Assembly: GCA_023614405.1 (NCBI GenBank)
Contig: CM042686.1
Coordinates: 466,396,740-466,460,739 of the forward strand
Reading direction: 5' to 3'
Source of the DNA: Avena insularis
Lineage: Eukaryota > Streptophyta > Magnoliopsida > Poales > Poaceae
Length of the DNA: 64,000 nt
A model generated the notes under the pieces. It had not been told where the DNA came from and did not search any database. It worked only from the letters and a program-made list of their open reading frames with translations. Each line of letters begins with the position of its first letter. Position 1 is the first letter of the stretch. Of this stretch, positions 24,095 to 34,621 are shown in pieces. Made by a program: the position numbers and the translations under genes.

Positions 24095-24492
24095 CCAGCA
24101 TGTATATATTTTTTAAGCAAGTGCTGGCTTATCAATTATTCTGATTCGTATGCTTGACCTTTTGTGAGACGGAAGCAGCACAGAACTATGCTCTCAGGTG
24201 ATGATGGTTTATAACACCGTCAAGAACCTAAGAGCAAAATCGCCGGCTTTGAGTGACGAGAAGTTACTACTCCGGAATCCACATAAAAACTTCAGAGGAC
24301 GTGTAAACCAGAAAACTTAAGCTAACGCCCATAGGCAGAATTTTCACAAGTGAAAATGCAAACTTGCGCATAAAGGGTTTATATGATCCAAAAATGAAAA
24401 ACTAAAGGAGGTAAAAGACTCAATAAATATGAATAAACCAAATTCTTTATTTCATTGATTATATAAGAAACTTATTACATAATATAAATGTG
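24095..24492 (-). other. E3 3' noncoding region, cut by E1
   Basis: A/T-rich sequence follows the integrase stop, with AATGAAATAAAG near 24455 (minus strand) resembling a polyadenylation region. E1 is inserted at its far end, so the polypurine tract and 3' LTR of E3 lie outside the window. No gene is seen. Confidence 0.6.
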
Positions 24493-25650
24493 CTAAGTGT
24501 AAAAGGGACGTAGCTGTGCTATGTTCCATGGCCGATCTGTCTCCGGGTAATCATCATCAGAGTCACGTTGCTTGCGCTTGTGATTTTTGGGCCTATCTTT
24601 CAACTCACGAATATCGACGAGGTAATAGGAACCATTGAGCAATGCTTTGCTTATGACGAACGGTCCTTCCCAAGGTGGGGATAGTTTGTGTGATTTCTCC
24701 TGCTTGAGTCTAAGCACTAGATCCCCCTCTTTAAACGAGTGATGCTTAACACGTCGACTATGGTATCCACATAGCTTCTGCTGGTAGATGGCGGATCTCT
24801 GGCATGCCAGCATGTGCTCTTCTTCGAGTAGGTCCACAGATAAGCGTCTGGATTCTTCAGCTTCATCCTTCATATAGGCGGTGACTCCGGGTGCATCATG
24901 AAAGATGTCGGATGGAAGGACGGCTTCTGCTCCATAAACCATGAAGAAAGGAGTTAAGCCGGTGGATCTGTTGGGTGTTGTTCGTAAACTCCACAAGGCA
25001 GATGGTAATTCCTCTGCCCAAGCTCCAGCTACTCTACGTTGCGGTGCTTCTAAGCGTGTCTTGATTCCGTGCAGAATTAGTCTGTTGGCCCGTTCAACTT
25101 GCCCATTTCACTGTGGATGCCTTTTTCATGACAGTACTGCTCAACTTCTCCGAGAGACAAATTTCTGCCGTTGTTGGTGATGATGCTGTGTGGGAGACCA
25201 AATCTCACCACTAGATCCCGGACAAATTTTAGGGATGTTGCCCCATCAAGCTTTCTAATGGGTTTAGCTTCAATCCATTTTGTGAACTTATCAACTGCAA
25301 CTAGCAGATGAGTAAATCCACAGGGTGCTGTTTGCAAAGGCCCCACCATGTCAAGCCCCCAGACTACGAACAGCCAAGTTATTGGTATTGTTCGCAATTC
25401 TTCTGCTGGAACACTAGGTTGTCTTGCATAAAACAGGCACCCAAGACAGGTTTGTACTAGCTTGTCGGCATACTCCTTAGCAGTAATCCAGTAGAATCCT
25501 TATCGGAAGGCCTTGGCCACCAATGATCGGGGAGCGGCGTGATGCCCTCAATCTCCGAGATGTATTTCTCTAAGGATTTAAATACCTTGCTGCCAAGAGA
25601 CGCATCAAAGGAAAACTTCTGTGGTACTTCTCTTGTATAGCTGTCCGTCA
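24493..25650 (-). pseudogene. E3 integrase, decayed
   Basis: Integrase inserts element cDNA into the genome. In pieces one can read an N-terminal zinc finger (GHHAAPRSLVAKAFR and CLGC, with stops at two positions), then the core with GLDMVGPLQTAP carrying the first catalytic Asp. The second acidic position reads SIITNNGRNLS, where the family has Asp-Asn-Gly, so this Asp is now Asn. A frameshift near 25110 separates VERANRLILHGIK, which holds the catalytic Glu. An open frame (24996 to 24493) then covers the end of the core and the C-terminal domain, with MVYGAEAVLPSDI, GDLVLRLKQ, LSPPWEGPFVISKAL and a NIAQLRPFYT end. The frameshift, stops and altered Asp make it non-functional. Confidence 0.85.
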
Positions 25651-26265
25651 ATAATTGTAAAGCCTTTTGCTCTGCGTACTATCTGCCGGCTTTCAACTTC
25701 ATCGGAGGGCAAAGTTCCATCTTGTAGATAATCCATGAATAGTTTCGTCCAAACCGGAGGGGTCACTGTTACTGCATTAACAAATGAGTACACTCTATCC
25801 GGGTTGTTGGGGTCCGCTCCTTTCACGGAAGGGGTCCGTAAATGTTCCAGAAAAACGCCTTGAGGAATTGGTCGGCGAGCTGACCCAAGCTTTGATAGCA
25901 GGTCTGCCGCCTCATTTTCCTCTCTTTTGACGTACTTGACTTTGTAGCCATCGAAGCACTTGGCTATTTCGTCTACTTCGTCTCGATATGCCGCCATCAT
26001 AGGGTTCCGTGCATTCTAGGTGTCAGCCACCTGCTGGGCAACCAAGTCGGAATCTCCACAGCAAACTATGCACTTGATGCCAATATCCTTGGCCACACGA
26101 AGTCCATGAATGAGGGCCTCATATTCCGACATGTTTTTTGTGGCATTGTAGTGGATCTGTAGGGCGTATTGTAGCTTCTCCCTAGTTGGTGATTATAGTA
26201 ATACACTAGCCCCCGAGCCATTGAGTAACTTGGATCTGTCAAAATGCATGACCCAAAACTCTGGC
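25600..26265 (-). pseudogene. E3 archaeal-type RNase H domain and spacer
   Basis: A second RNase H follows the ordinary one, as described for Tat-lineage elements. It begins with FWVMHFDRSKLLNGSGA, which carries the first catalytic Asp. It continues with YALQIHYNATKNMSEYEALI (Glu in SEYEAL) and CCGDSDLVAQQVAD (Asp in GDSDL), so the acidic triad is still present. It ends with VKYVKREENEAADLLSKL. In-frame stops occur after SVLL (near 26198) and after VADT (near 26019). The segment after LSKLGSARR leads into the integrase zinc finger. In the family this domain is thought to help remove RNA primers or compensate for a weakened first RNase H. Confidence 0.82.
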
Positions 26266-27480
26266 TCTGGTACAGGGGTGTCTTCTGGCAGCTCTATCCA
26301 ATCTGCAATAAAATCTGCGAATGCATGTGGTTTGATAGCGTCGCATCTCTTGTAGGTGATTTCAAAGGCGGCAAGTTCAATGCCCCACTTTTCCACTCTC
26401 CCTATAGCGTCGCTATTATTGATGATGTCGGACAGTGGAGCTTTGCTCACCACTGTGATAGGGCGCTCCTGGAAATAATGCCTTAGCTTACGTGAAGCAA
26501 GAAAAACTCCATAAGCTATCTTCTGGTAGTGCGGGTAACGTTGCTTGGATTTCATCATGACCTCGCTTATGTAGTAAACAGGTCGCTGAACTCCGTATTC
26601 GTGTGTTGGTTCCTTGCTCTCCACCATGATGACGATGTTGATGACTCGGTTGGTTGCCACCATGTAAACTAACATAGGCTCCCTTGATGCCAGTGCTGCA
26701 AGTATTGGTGGGGAAGAGAGTATTCACTTCAACTCCTGAACTGCTGCGTCAGCCTCATCCATCCTTATGAATTTGTCCGCCTTCTTGAGCAACTTGTAGA
26801 GCGGCATAGCCTTCTCGCCAAGTCGGCTGATGAACCGGCTTACTGCTGCTACACAGCCCGTGAGCCTTTGTATATTCTTCAGGCATGTCGGACGTTTAAT
26901 GTCAAGGATGGCCTTGATATTCTCCGGGTTGACTTCAATCCCGCGATGCGAAATGATGAAGCCCAACAATTTGCCAGATGGTACCCCAAAGACGCACCTC
27001 TTTGGGTTAAGCATCATGTTGTACTTTTGAAGGTTATCAAAGGTTTCCTGTAAGTCGGTGATTAGGTCGTTTGATTTTTTGGACATCACCGTGATGTCGT
27101 CCACGTAAGCGTGTACGTTGCGACCTAATTGGTCGTGTAGGCAACGCTGCATCCTCCTCTGGTACGTAGCACCAGCGTTTTTCAGCCCAAAGGGCATCAT
27201 GACGTAGTTGTACGTGTCGTAAGGTGTGGTGAATGAAGTGGCCAGTTGGTCTGACTTTCGCATCTGGATCTGGTGGTATCATAAATGAGCATTGAGAAAA
27301 CACAGAAGTTCTGAGCTAGCCATTGAGTCAATGACTTGGTCAATGCGAGGCAAAGCAAATGGATCCTTCGGACATGCTTTGTTCAAGCCGGTGTAATCAA
27401 CACACATTCTTAATTCTTTGGTTCCCTTTTTGGGGACAAGTACAGGATTTGCCACCCATCAGTTGTTAATAACTTCTCGG
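26266..27480 (-). pseudogene. E3 reverse transcriptase and RNase H, decayed
   Basis: RT begins near 27480 with NPVLVPKKGTKELRMCVDY and the KDPFALPRIDQVIDSMA stretch. The motif with the first catalytic Asp normally reads FLDA; here it reads LCFLNAH, so that Asp is Asn, followed by a TGA. From 27263 an open frame gives QLATSFTTPYDTYNYVMMPF, the catalytic HAYVDDITVMSK and PKRCVFGVPSGKLLGF. It ends at 26724 in a frameshift. RNase H follows from about 26675 with VYYISEVMMKSKQRYPHYQK and KLRHYFQERPITVVSKAPL. The order RT, RNase H, second RNase H, integrase is the Tat arrangement. The Asp-to-Asn change alone would abolish polymerase activity. Confidence 0.87.
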
Positions 27481-27867
27481 ATAAAGCCAGCCTTAAGTAA
27501 CCTAGCTATCTCTTTGCCTAGATCCCTTCGTATTTCATCACCAAAGCGTCGTAGAGGTTGTTTCACCATTTTGGTGTTAGGATCAATATTCAAGTTATGC
27601 TCGGCAAGTTCCCTAGGTACACCTTTCATGTCAGCAGGTTGCCAGGAAAAGATGTCCCTATTCTCACGGAGGAACTCGATGAGTGCGCTTTCTTATTTGG
27701 GATCCAGGTATGTGCCAATGGTGGTAGTCTTGGAGGAATCTCCTTCCACAAGCTCCACCTGCTTGGTCTTGATGGCAGCCTTGAATGCAGGTTCGGCAGC
27801 AGTGATCTGCTTCTTCGAAGCCGGCATATCCGAGGGATCGACCTGGTTCTAGATCTCCTTGAACTCC

Positions 27868-28466
27868 TCACCGTAGGATTGCTTCGGCGAAGGAGGCTTC
27901 ACTCAGCTTGCACTCTCTTGCCATGGTGAAGCTTCTGTCAACAGTGATGACGCTGTTTGGTCTGGGTATCTTGAGCTCGTTGTAGACAAAGCATGGCTTT
28001 GCGAAGAAGGAGTGGAAGATGTCGTCGCCAAAGACGGGGTACCCGCTCTTGAAAGGCACCACTTCAAAGGTCATGCGTTCTTGGCGGTAATTGTTCATCA
28101 CCAAAAGCGACCGGAAGGGTGATGCAGGCCAGGGAATTTTCTTGTCGTCCAGGGACAATGCCATGAAACACAGTGTTGCTCTTCCTTAGCTGGGTCTCCC
28201 GTCAAGTTCATCTTGTGTAGTGTATCCAAGTACATGATGTTGATGTTGCTTCCACTGTCCACGAGGCACTTGGTGAACTCTGTGCCGTCAATCAGAGGGT
28301 TGATGACCATGGCATACTGGTTCTCTGTTGGGATAAGATCTGGATGATCCTTCCTATCCCAAGTAATTGGAACTTCCGACCACCTGACGTACTGGGGCAC
28401 TGGAGGGAGGGTAGCCATCAGTATCCTCAATGAGGTTTTCTGGGCCCCGAACGGTGGGAGTACCAT
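27868..28466 (-). pseudogene. E3 aspartic protease region
   Basis: Two overlapping frames code the protease that cuts the polyprotein. The first contains VINPLIDGTEFTKCLVDSGS, with the Asp-Ser-Gly active site, and NINIMYLDTLHKMNL. The second, after a frameshift near 28160, contains TFEVVPFKSGYPVFGDDIF and LKIPRPNSVITVDRSFTMARE, the flap and the conserved GVITV-type end of Tat proteases. The catalytic motif is intact but the frame is broken. Between 27480 and 27868 lies a linker to RT that I can read only in patches. Confidence 0.75.
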
Positions 28467-28489
28467 GGAATGTGTGGTAGACTAGGGCC

Positions 28490-29530
28490 TTCTTTTCGAA
28501 GGGTTCTTGCCCTTGCCATCGCCCTTGTCGGTGGACGTGGTTTCCATGTCTTCATCCATGTCACTTGAGTCCTTGGACTCCTCCTCCGCCTTCTTCTTCC
28601 CTTTGCCCTTTCCTAGAGGTCTGTTGTTCCGACTTCATTTGTAGCCAGACTCAGGGTCTTCCTTGAGGTCGTTGACAACCTTGCATTGGCGGTTGGTGTG
28701 GGTGGCTTTGCCGTTTGTGTCGAGGTGGAAGAAACACGATATATCGCGGTACTCTTCGTATGTCTAGGGAATGCGGGGAGCTGAGGGTGTAGCATCAGTC
28801 CTCTGCTGGCCCTAGCTAGTTCCTCGGCCACGACCACGTTGTCCGCCTCCGCCTTTGCTAGCAAACGTTGTGGCGACCATGTCGGCTGTTTTCTTCTCTT
28901 CAGGTAGAGTCTTCTGCTTGTTGTTATTGTTTTTTCTGGCCTGGGTATTGCCAGCAATGATCCGCGCGCATCGCCATTAGCAGCGGCAAACTCGCTAGCC
29001 ATGGAAATCATTGCATTGAGGTTGAGCTCATTGTTATCTTGCTTGCACTTCAATGTATGCCGGAGCAAAGTTCCCTTTTCCAGACCGTCGATGAAGGCGG
29101 CCATAGCGGTTTGTTCGTGCACCCCTGCGCAGGAATTTTTCATATCCAGCCAGCGAGAGAGGTAAGCACGTGAGGTTTCATCCTTTTCTTGTACGCATCA
29201 CTGTAGGTCTCCAACAGTGCAGGGATGTTTGTATGTTCCCTAAAAGTTCTTGGTGAACGCTTCATGCATGTCCAACCAATTGCATATTGATTTCTCTGGC
29301 AATTCATCAATCCATTGGCGGGCGGTGCCGGTGAGCATCGTTGGGAGGTACTTGATGGTGACGTTAGGGTTACCACCTGCGATCTGAATCACCTCGTTGT
29401 AGTCCTGCAACCATGTGGCTGGTCTAGCAGTGTCGTCATAGGGCTTGATGGTCTTGTCAATCCGAAGACCTCTGGGGTAAGTTGTGGCCCTTATTACAGG
29501 TCCAAAACAACGTGAGCCCAGGTACAGGAG
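28490..29530 (-). pseudogene. E3 gag domain 2 with zinc knuckle
   Basis: The sequence next to the solo LTR reads SRCFGPVIRATTYPRGLRID, then a gag core with ATWLQDYNEVIQIAGGN, LTGTARQWIDELPEKSI and NWLDMHEAFTKNF. A frameshift near 29220 follows, then SRAYLSRWLDMKNSC and AAFIDGLEKGTLLRHTLK. A basic linker leads to a zinc-knuckle-like SCFFHLDTNGKATHTNRQC (near 28690-28740), with Cys, His, His and Cys in the spacing seen in Tat gag. The region from 28490 to 28640 is Lys/Asp/Glu-rich and links to protease. The N-terminal neighbour was separated by the solo LTR insertion: the gag reading continues at 30933. Confidence 0.8.
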
Positions 29531-30932
29531 TGATGAGTGCATATTTGCATCATGTTTTATATTATTATTTTGCACTGTAGATGTAGTATCTTGGTATTTT
29601 ACGGTGTTCACGCGCATGTTTTATGTCTGTTTTCACCAGGATCAGGACAGATGATGGATACAATGGACACAATTATTGGAGAAGTTGTACTAAGGAGAAA
29701 CGGAGCCAAAAACAATGTAAATCACTTAATTGGGAAATATCAATATTACTAGAAGAAAACCCGAAGCGAAGAAAGGAGAAAAACGGTTTAACGACCAACT
29801 ATACGGCAGGAATAAATTTTCCGGCCGTATAATTCCCGCCGTATAGTTGGCGCCTTCTCCGCCCCTCTAATAGTTTCAACCCGTGCAATTGGATCAGAGA
29901 GAAGACATACAGAACACCCAGAAAATCGCCGAAACCTCACCTCCGGAAGGCATCTGGAGGGGGAACTCGTCCACCAGGGATCCATCTTCGCCCTGCGCAG
30001 AGCCGGGAGGCTAAGGCATCCATCGTCATCATCAAACCGTTGCATCACCATCATCTCCATCCATCCCATCTACATCTTGTTGTAATTTCCATACTCATTG
30101 TGGATTTATACAAGTACTATTCATCTATGATAGATTCCATTGTTATTTCTATGATGTTGATTGCCTCCATGTCTGAGTAGATCTCTAGTTCTTGGGGAGA
30201 TGGAGAAACCCTAGCACATGATTAAGATTAGATAGAGATTATTATGTTATACATCATTATGTGTATGTGTTAATTGTCTTCATCTTGATGTTGGGAGTTG
30301 TGCACCTCCTTAATATTTGCCTCTCATGGAGACTCGACGAAGGGGATTAGTTGTTGGTAGACGGAGGGATGATAGCACTTACCGTGACTATAAAGCTATT
30401 GTCATTCTTTACGTATTGACTTGGGGGATTAAGGAGAACTCATAAAGCCATGTCCATGCCACGAGAGAAATCCCTTAATAGCGGGATAATACGATTGATG
30501 TCGTTTATCTTTCAGCTATGGTTATGAAGGATGATGTGAGCAGCGGTTGCTGCCTATTTGTCCATATATGGATATCCTCCCACATACATACATATCATGA
30601 GAATATTTGTTATAATAATCTTGATTGCTTAGTCTAAATTTCTAGCGGTGTATCTACTACTCCCTGAGAACACCTTTTTCCCTATTGGAGTTCCAAGTTC
30701 TTTTACACACGCGATTCTTACTTTCTGCATTAAGTTTTACTTTACTTTAAATTGCCTCATTCAACCAAAAACCCAAAAACAACTCTACTTTTCTTGCATC
30801 TTAAAGTTAATCCTTAAGTACTTTGTTTAGTTTTAGTTAAAACCATTTTAGTCTTTCGCCTACTGCTCCCTATGGGATCAATATCTTTATTTCGAAACTA
30901 GCTACAAACGATCTGTGCACTTGTAGTCATCA
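29531..30932 (+). repeat. Solo LTR of the E1 family (1402 bp) inserted in E3 gag
   Basis: A complete LTR runs from TGATGAGTGC to TAGTCATCA with no internal region. E3 gag sequence lies directly on both sides. Flanks are AGGAG and GGGAG, a likely 5-bp duplication with one mismatch. It is the best reference for the incomplete E1 LTRs. The solo form implies recombination between two LTRs of a former full element. Confidence 0.9.
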
Positions 30933-32211
30933 GGGAGCTCCCATGCTTCTTGGATCTTGTCCAATCGTGAACGTGCGTCGTATGACTCCGGTTGCTTCCC
31001 TTTCCCGCCATGGGGATGAGAATTGTGGTACGATCCATGGGATGCACCATGTCCTCCGCCATGGTGGCTACTAGGTGGCGACGGTGGCAGCAGCGATGGT
31101 GGGTTAGCTTTCTTGCTACTCCCTCCATGCGACTCCTCACGCCTGTCGCGATTGCTTGTCGGACGCGATGCTTCCTTGTGGGATCTGCTCCTGTGTCTGT
31201 CATTCTCGTTGCGCTCTCCAGCATGCTGAGGTTTCTCACCCTGGTCGCGTATAACAATACCGACCTGGGGACGTCTAGGGGTGGCATGCTTGTTCGGTGG
31301 CACGACTGTGGCTCCTCGTGACACCGGGATGGCGGGGGTGGTGGTGATCGACGAGGGTGACCCTTGTCTCCCTTGTCGGAAGAAATAGGTATGGCATCAA
31401 CCCTGTTGCGCGCATCCCTCCATCTTCACTCTGTGGAGACTGTGTGGGATCCTTCATCACGGGGAGATCTTGGCCTTCTGCGGATGTTTAGTGTTGACTG
31501 GCAAAGCTCCGGGTTGGAATCGAGCCTCTGGGAGGTAGCCTTTTCTTGTTGCTTGCAAGCCTTGGCTACAAGGTCATAGACCTGAGCCATCGCTTCTGGC
31601 GACCTATCATGTTCAAGGAGGGTCTTGGCGACGACCATGTTGAGTGAGGGCATTAGCATCACTTGCTTCCCCTCTGAATCAATGTATGAGATTACTTTTG
31701 CCGGTTTTGACGTGTCCCTTCCCAACTTGCGTCGAATGCCGAGATCTTCGACGACCTGAACTAGTGCTTTCTTCGCCTTGTGCTTCTTCAGCAGCTGCTT
31801 GTACTCAGCCTCCATAGCTCTTGCCGCCTTGATGGATTGTTGCGCCTTGGCCATGTCCTTGTCCAGCTGGGCGCCCAGTTCTGCAATGCATTTGGCCTCC
31901 GCGAGGATTTCTGCGCGTTTCTCATCTTAACTCCGTAACGTTCTGTATATGAGCGACGATGATAGGCTCGATGAGAAGTGGACCATAGATTACCTTGTCC
32001 GCAGGAGTAGCCAATGGGTTGCCAGCTGCAGACATTGACGGTGGTGGTGGTGGCTGATTTGATTGCTTGGCAGTACTGGGGCCTGTGGGGAGTTCCTGCG
32101 CTTGCTACGATATAATCGGAGGGGGCATGGCTTTGGCCGAAGCCGGAGGCTCAGCAGCCTTCTTCGGCGCTGCCGCTCTGGTGAGCGCAGGTGTGGGTGG
32201 AGCTCTCTCAC
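30933..32211 (-). pseudogene. E3 gag linker region (coiled coil and basic/proline-rich)
   Basis: From 31854 to 31426 an open frame has the coiled-coil-like QQSIKAARAMEAEYKQLLKK and a charged stretch with VEDLGIRRKLGRDTSKPAK. From 31324 to 30933 a basic, His/Ser/Pro-rich frame ends in RSRLDKIQEAWELP, just at the solo LTR insertion, and continues into gag domain 2 on the other side. The part from 31860 to 32211 is less clear and rich in Pro and Ala. Low-complexity linkers of this type are usual between gag subdomains of Tat elements. Several stops and frameshifts are present, so it is not functional. Confidence 0.6.
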
Positions 32212-32221
32212 GTTCTGGTTC

Positions 32222-32863
32222 CTACTGTTCTTCTTCTACCACGTTCCCAATGGCGACAAGCACCTGACAGGAAGTGTTAGATTTCTTGGCGCGTTCCTCC
32301 TTCTCGATCTCCTGCTCAATCTCCCTCATAACAACATCGTATTCCTCTGAGTTAGCGTCCGAGCCACCACCATCCATGTTGATGTCAGCGTATAAGGTGT
32401 CAAGGACGGAGTCAGAGTTGGCTTTAGTGTTGTCGATGGCGGAGGTTGAGGGTGATGGAGGCGGGCCATTGTTGTGGTTGCCGCCTCTATCTGCGAGGGT
32501 GATGTCGGCCTCGGCGTCCTTATTGGCGTCTGCATATTCGTTGATGATTGAGACCATCTTGCCGAGTGTGAGTAATCTGGCAGCTTGCCACCTCCTGAGT
32601 GTATGCCGGAGGAGTGTCCCAGGCGTGAGCCCTTCCACAAAGTGGTACACGAGTTCATTGGTGTGGTCCCCCTCTAGGGTTTCCCTCACCCTCATACATC
32701 TAGCGAGGTATTCACGAGGAGGTTCTCCATCCCTTTGAACGCATCTGGCTAGATCGAAGATGGTGACAACACCGACAAAATGTGACCTCCGTGTCTCAAA
32801 CGCTCGGGGAAGCCGGGCGGATTCACGGGGTCCTTCCACCATTATATCCTTCACATGGGTGGT
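32222..32863 (-). pseudogene. E3 gag-like domain 1 (second gag module in the same element)
   Basis: An open frame from 32854 to 32222 (210 codons) contains VQRDGEPPREYLARCMRVRE, ELVYHFVEGLTPGTLLRHTL and KMVSIINEYADANKDAE. This is the same pattern as SRAYLSRWLDMKN, AAFIDGLEKGTLLRHTLK and SMASEFAAANGDA in domain 2, so two homologous gag C-terminal modules occur in one element. It ends in an acidic tail with VVMREIEQEIEKEERAKKS. D1 is inserted at its N-terminal side, and the same phase continues at 39649 with one stop (GDSD then TAG). Confidence 0.7.
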
Positions 32864-34433
32864 TGATACATGGTTTTATCCACTTTCTTGTTTTTTGTTC
32901 CAACTTTGGAGTACTTTTCATATGATTTCTTGGACTAACCTTTTAACAAGATCCACAATTGCCACTGCATTTCTGCTGTTTTTGGTTCCAGGAAAGTCAG
33001 AAAATGAATATTCTCGGAATTGGACGGGACAAAAGCCAAAGTGCCTATTTTTCTGGATGTCATCAAGTGCCAGAATACGAGACGGAGAGGGGCCAGGGGG
33101 CCACCACACCACCTGGCCGCACGGCCAGCCGCGCCAGGTGGTGTGGCCGCTCCCGGCACACCCTCGGCCTCTCCTTCCGCCTATATATTGCCCTCGGGAC
33201 GAAAACCCTACGCGCCCGATCAAAAATCCATGAAATAGTCTGTAGTCGCCGTCATCTCCATCCCTAGATCGGCAGGGATCTGAAGCTCTTCCCGGCACCA
33301 CGAGAGGAATTCACCACAGGCCTTCTTCATCACCATGCAAGCCTCCGGTGTGATGCGTGAGTAGTTCATCCTTGGACTACGGATCCATGTAGTAGCTAGA
33401 TGGCTGGTTCTCCTCCTTTGTGCTTTCATGTCTAGATCTTGTGAGCTCCGTTCATGATCAAGATCATCTATTTGTAATTCTGCATGCTGTGTTTGCGGGG
33501 ATCCGATGGATATTGAGATGCTATTTTAGATTGATTATTGATTCTATCATGTCTTTGTTATTTGTGATCTTGCATGCTTTCCGTTGTTAGTAGCTATCTT
33601 GGCCAACTAGATGCTAGCAACTCCAAGAGTTAGTATTTATGCTCGATAGTGGGTTCATGCCTCTAGTAATCTGGGGAAGTGACAGAAATCTCTGAGGTAC
33701 TAGATGTGATGTTGCTACTAGGGAGAAAACAACAATCCTTTGTTCATAGAACAATCGTATTGTTTACTTTACACGCAGTTCGTAAAGCAATAATTTGTTG
33801 CTTGCAACTTAATACTGGAGGGGTTCGGATGATAACCTAAAGGTGGATTATTAGTGATAGATGAAGTTGGATGGCGGTCTATGTATTATGTTGTAATTCC
33901 CAATCAAGTCTCAAAGGAGTCAAGATGATTAGTATATGCATGTATTGCTTTCTCGATGTTTGTCAATTGCCCCGCTGTAATTTGTTCACCCAGCATGTTA
34001 TCTATCAAAGGAGAGCCACCTCTAGTGAACTATGGATCCTGGTCCTCTTTCTTTACATACAATCTATAAACTGTTTACTGCTTTGTGTTTACTTTCTGCA
34101 AACTTTTACTTCTTTCCATTCGATATGTTAATACTTTGTTTTCTGCAAAACACGATGAGATGACAACCTCATCGCAAGTTGGGGACAAAGTTCTGTGGTT
34201 GAGTTCCGTAGGTCTCCACGTTGCTACTAGCACCAGTAGTGCGCCCTGCCAAAGCTCAGCTAGTAACACCTTTGGGGTGTTTCCTTGCTCCTACTGGTTC
34301 GATTAAACCTTGGTTTCATAACTGAGGGAAACTTGCTGCTGTGCTCATCATACCTTCCTCTTGGGGTTCCCAACGAGCTCTACATCGACACTGCCATCAA
34401 GCATTTTTCTGGGCGCCATACATAGAGCCATCA
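32864..34433 (+). repeat. D1 5' LTR (1570 bp)
   Basis: It begins TGATACAT and then lacks about 36 bp present in the 3' LTR (38029-38064). A perfect inverted repeat CCACACCACCTGGC / GCCAGGTGGTGTGG lies at 33104-33117 and 33133-33146. The last ~40 bp contain an embedded LTR-end plus primer-site start (34393-34417). Confidence 0.92.
33181..33188 (+). promoter_or_regulatory. TATA box of the D1 5' LTR
   Basis: CTATATAT lies about 35 bp after the GC-rich palindrome and before GGGACGAAAACCCTA, which recurs in C, D1 and D2 LTRs. The 3' LTR has the same box at about 38388. Transcription start position is inferred only. Confidence 0.5.
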
Positions 34434-34443
34434 AGCATTTTTC

Positions 34444-34461
34444 TGGCGCCGTTGCCGGGGA
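34444..34461 (+). other. Primer-binding site of D1 (tRNA-Asp type, perfect)
   Basis: TGGCGCCGTTGCCGGGGA is the perfect complement expected for plant tRNA-Asp(GUC). A partial upstream copy (TGGGCGCC) lies within the LTR end at 34410-34417. Confidence 0.85.
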
Positions 34462-34621
34462 GTCAAGGACATCTTCACAAGGAGAGTCCCTCATAACCAA
34501 TCTCTTTACTTTGTTGTTTTTGTTTTGCTTAGTTTATTTTTGCTTTGTTTGCTTGTTTTGTTCTTTCAAAAACACAAAAAAATTAAGTCTCCTTTAGTTT
34601 TCACCTCTTCCTTAGCTCACC

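Noticed and set aside
24493..29617. Endogenous pararetrovirus
   Set aside because: LTRs, a tRNA-type primer site, the gag-protease-RT-RNase H-integrase order and an integrase domain mark E3 as a Gypsy retrotransposon; no movement protein or coat motif is seen.
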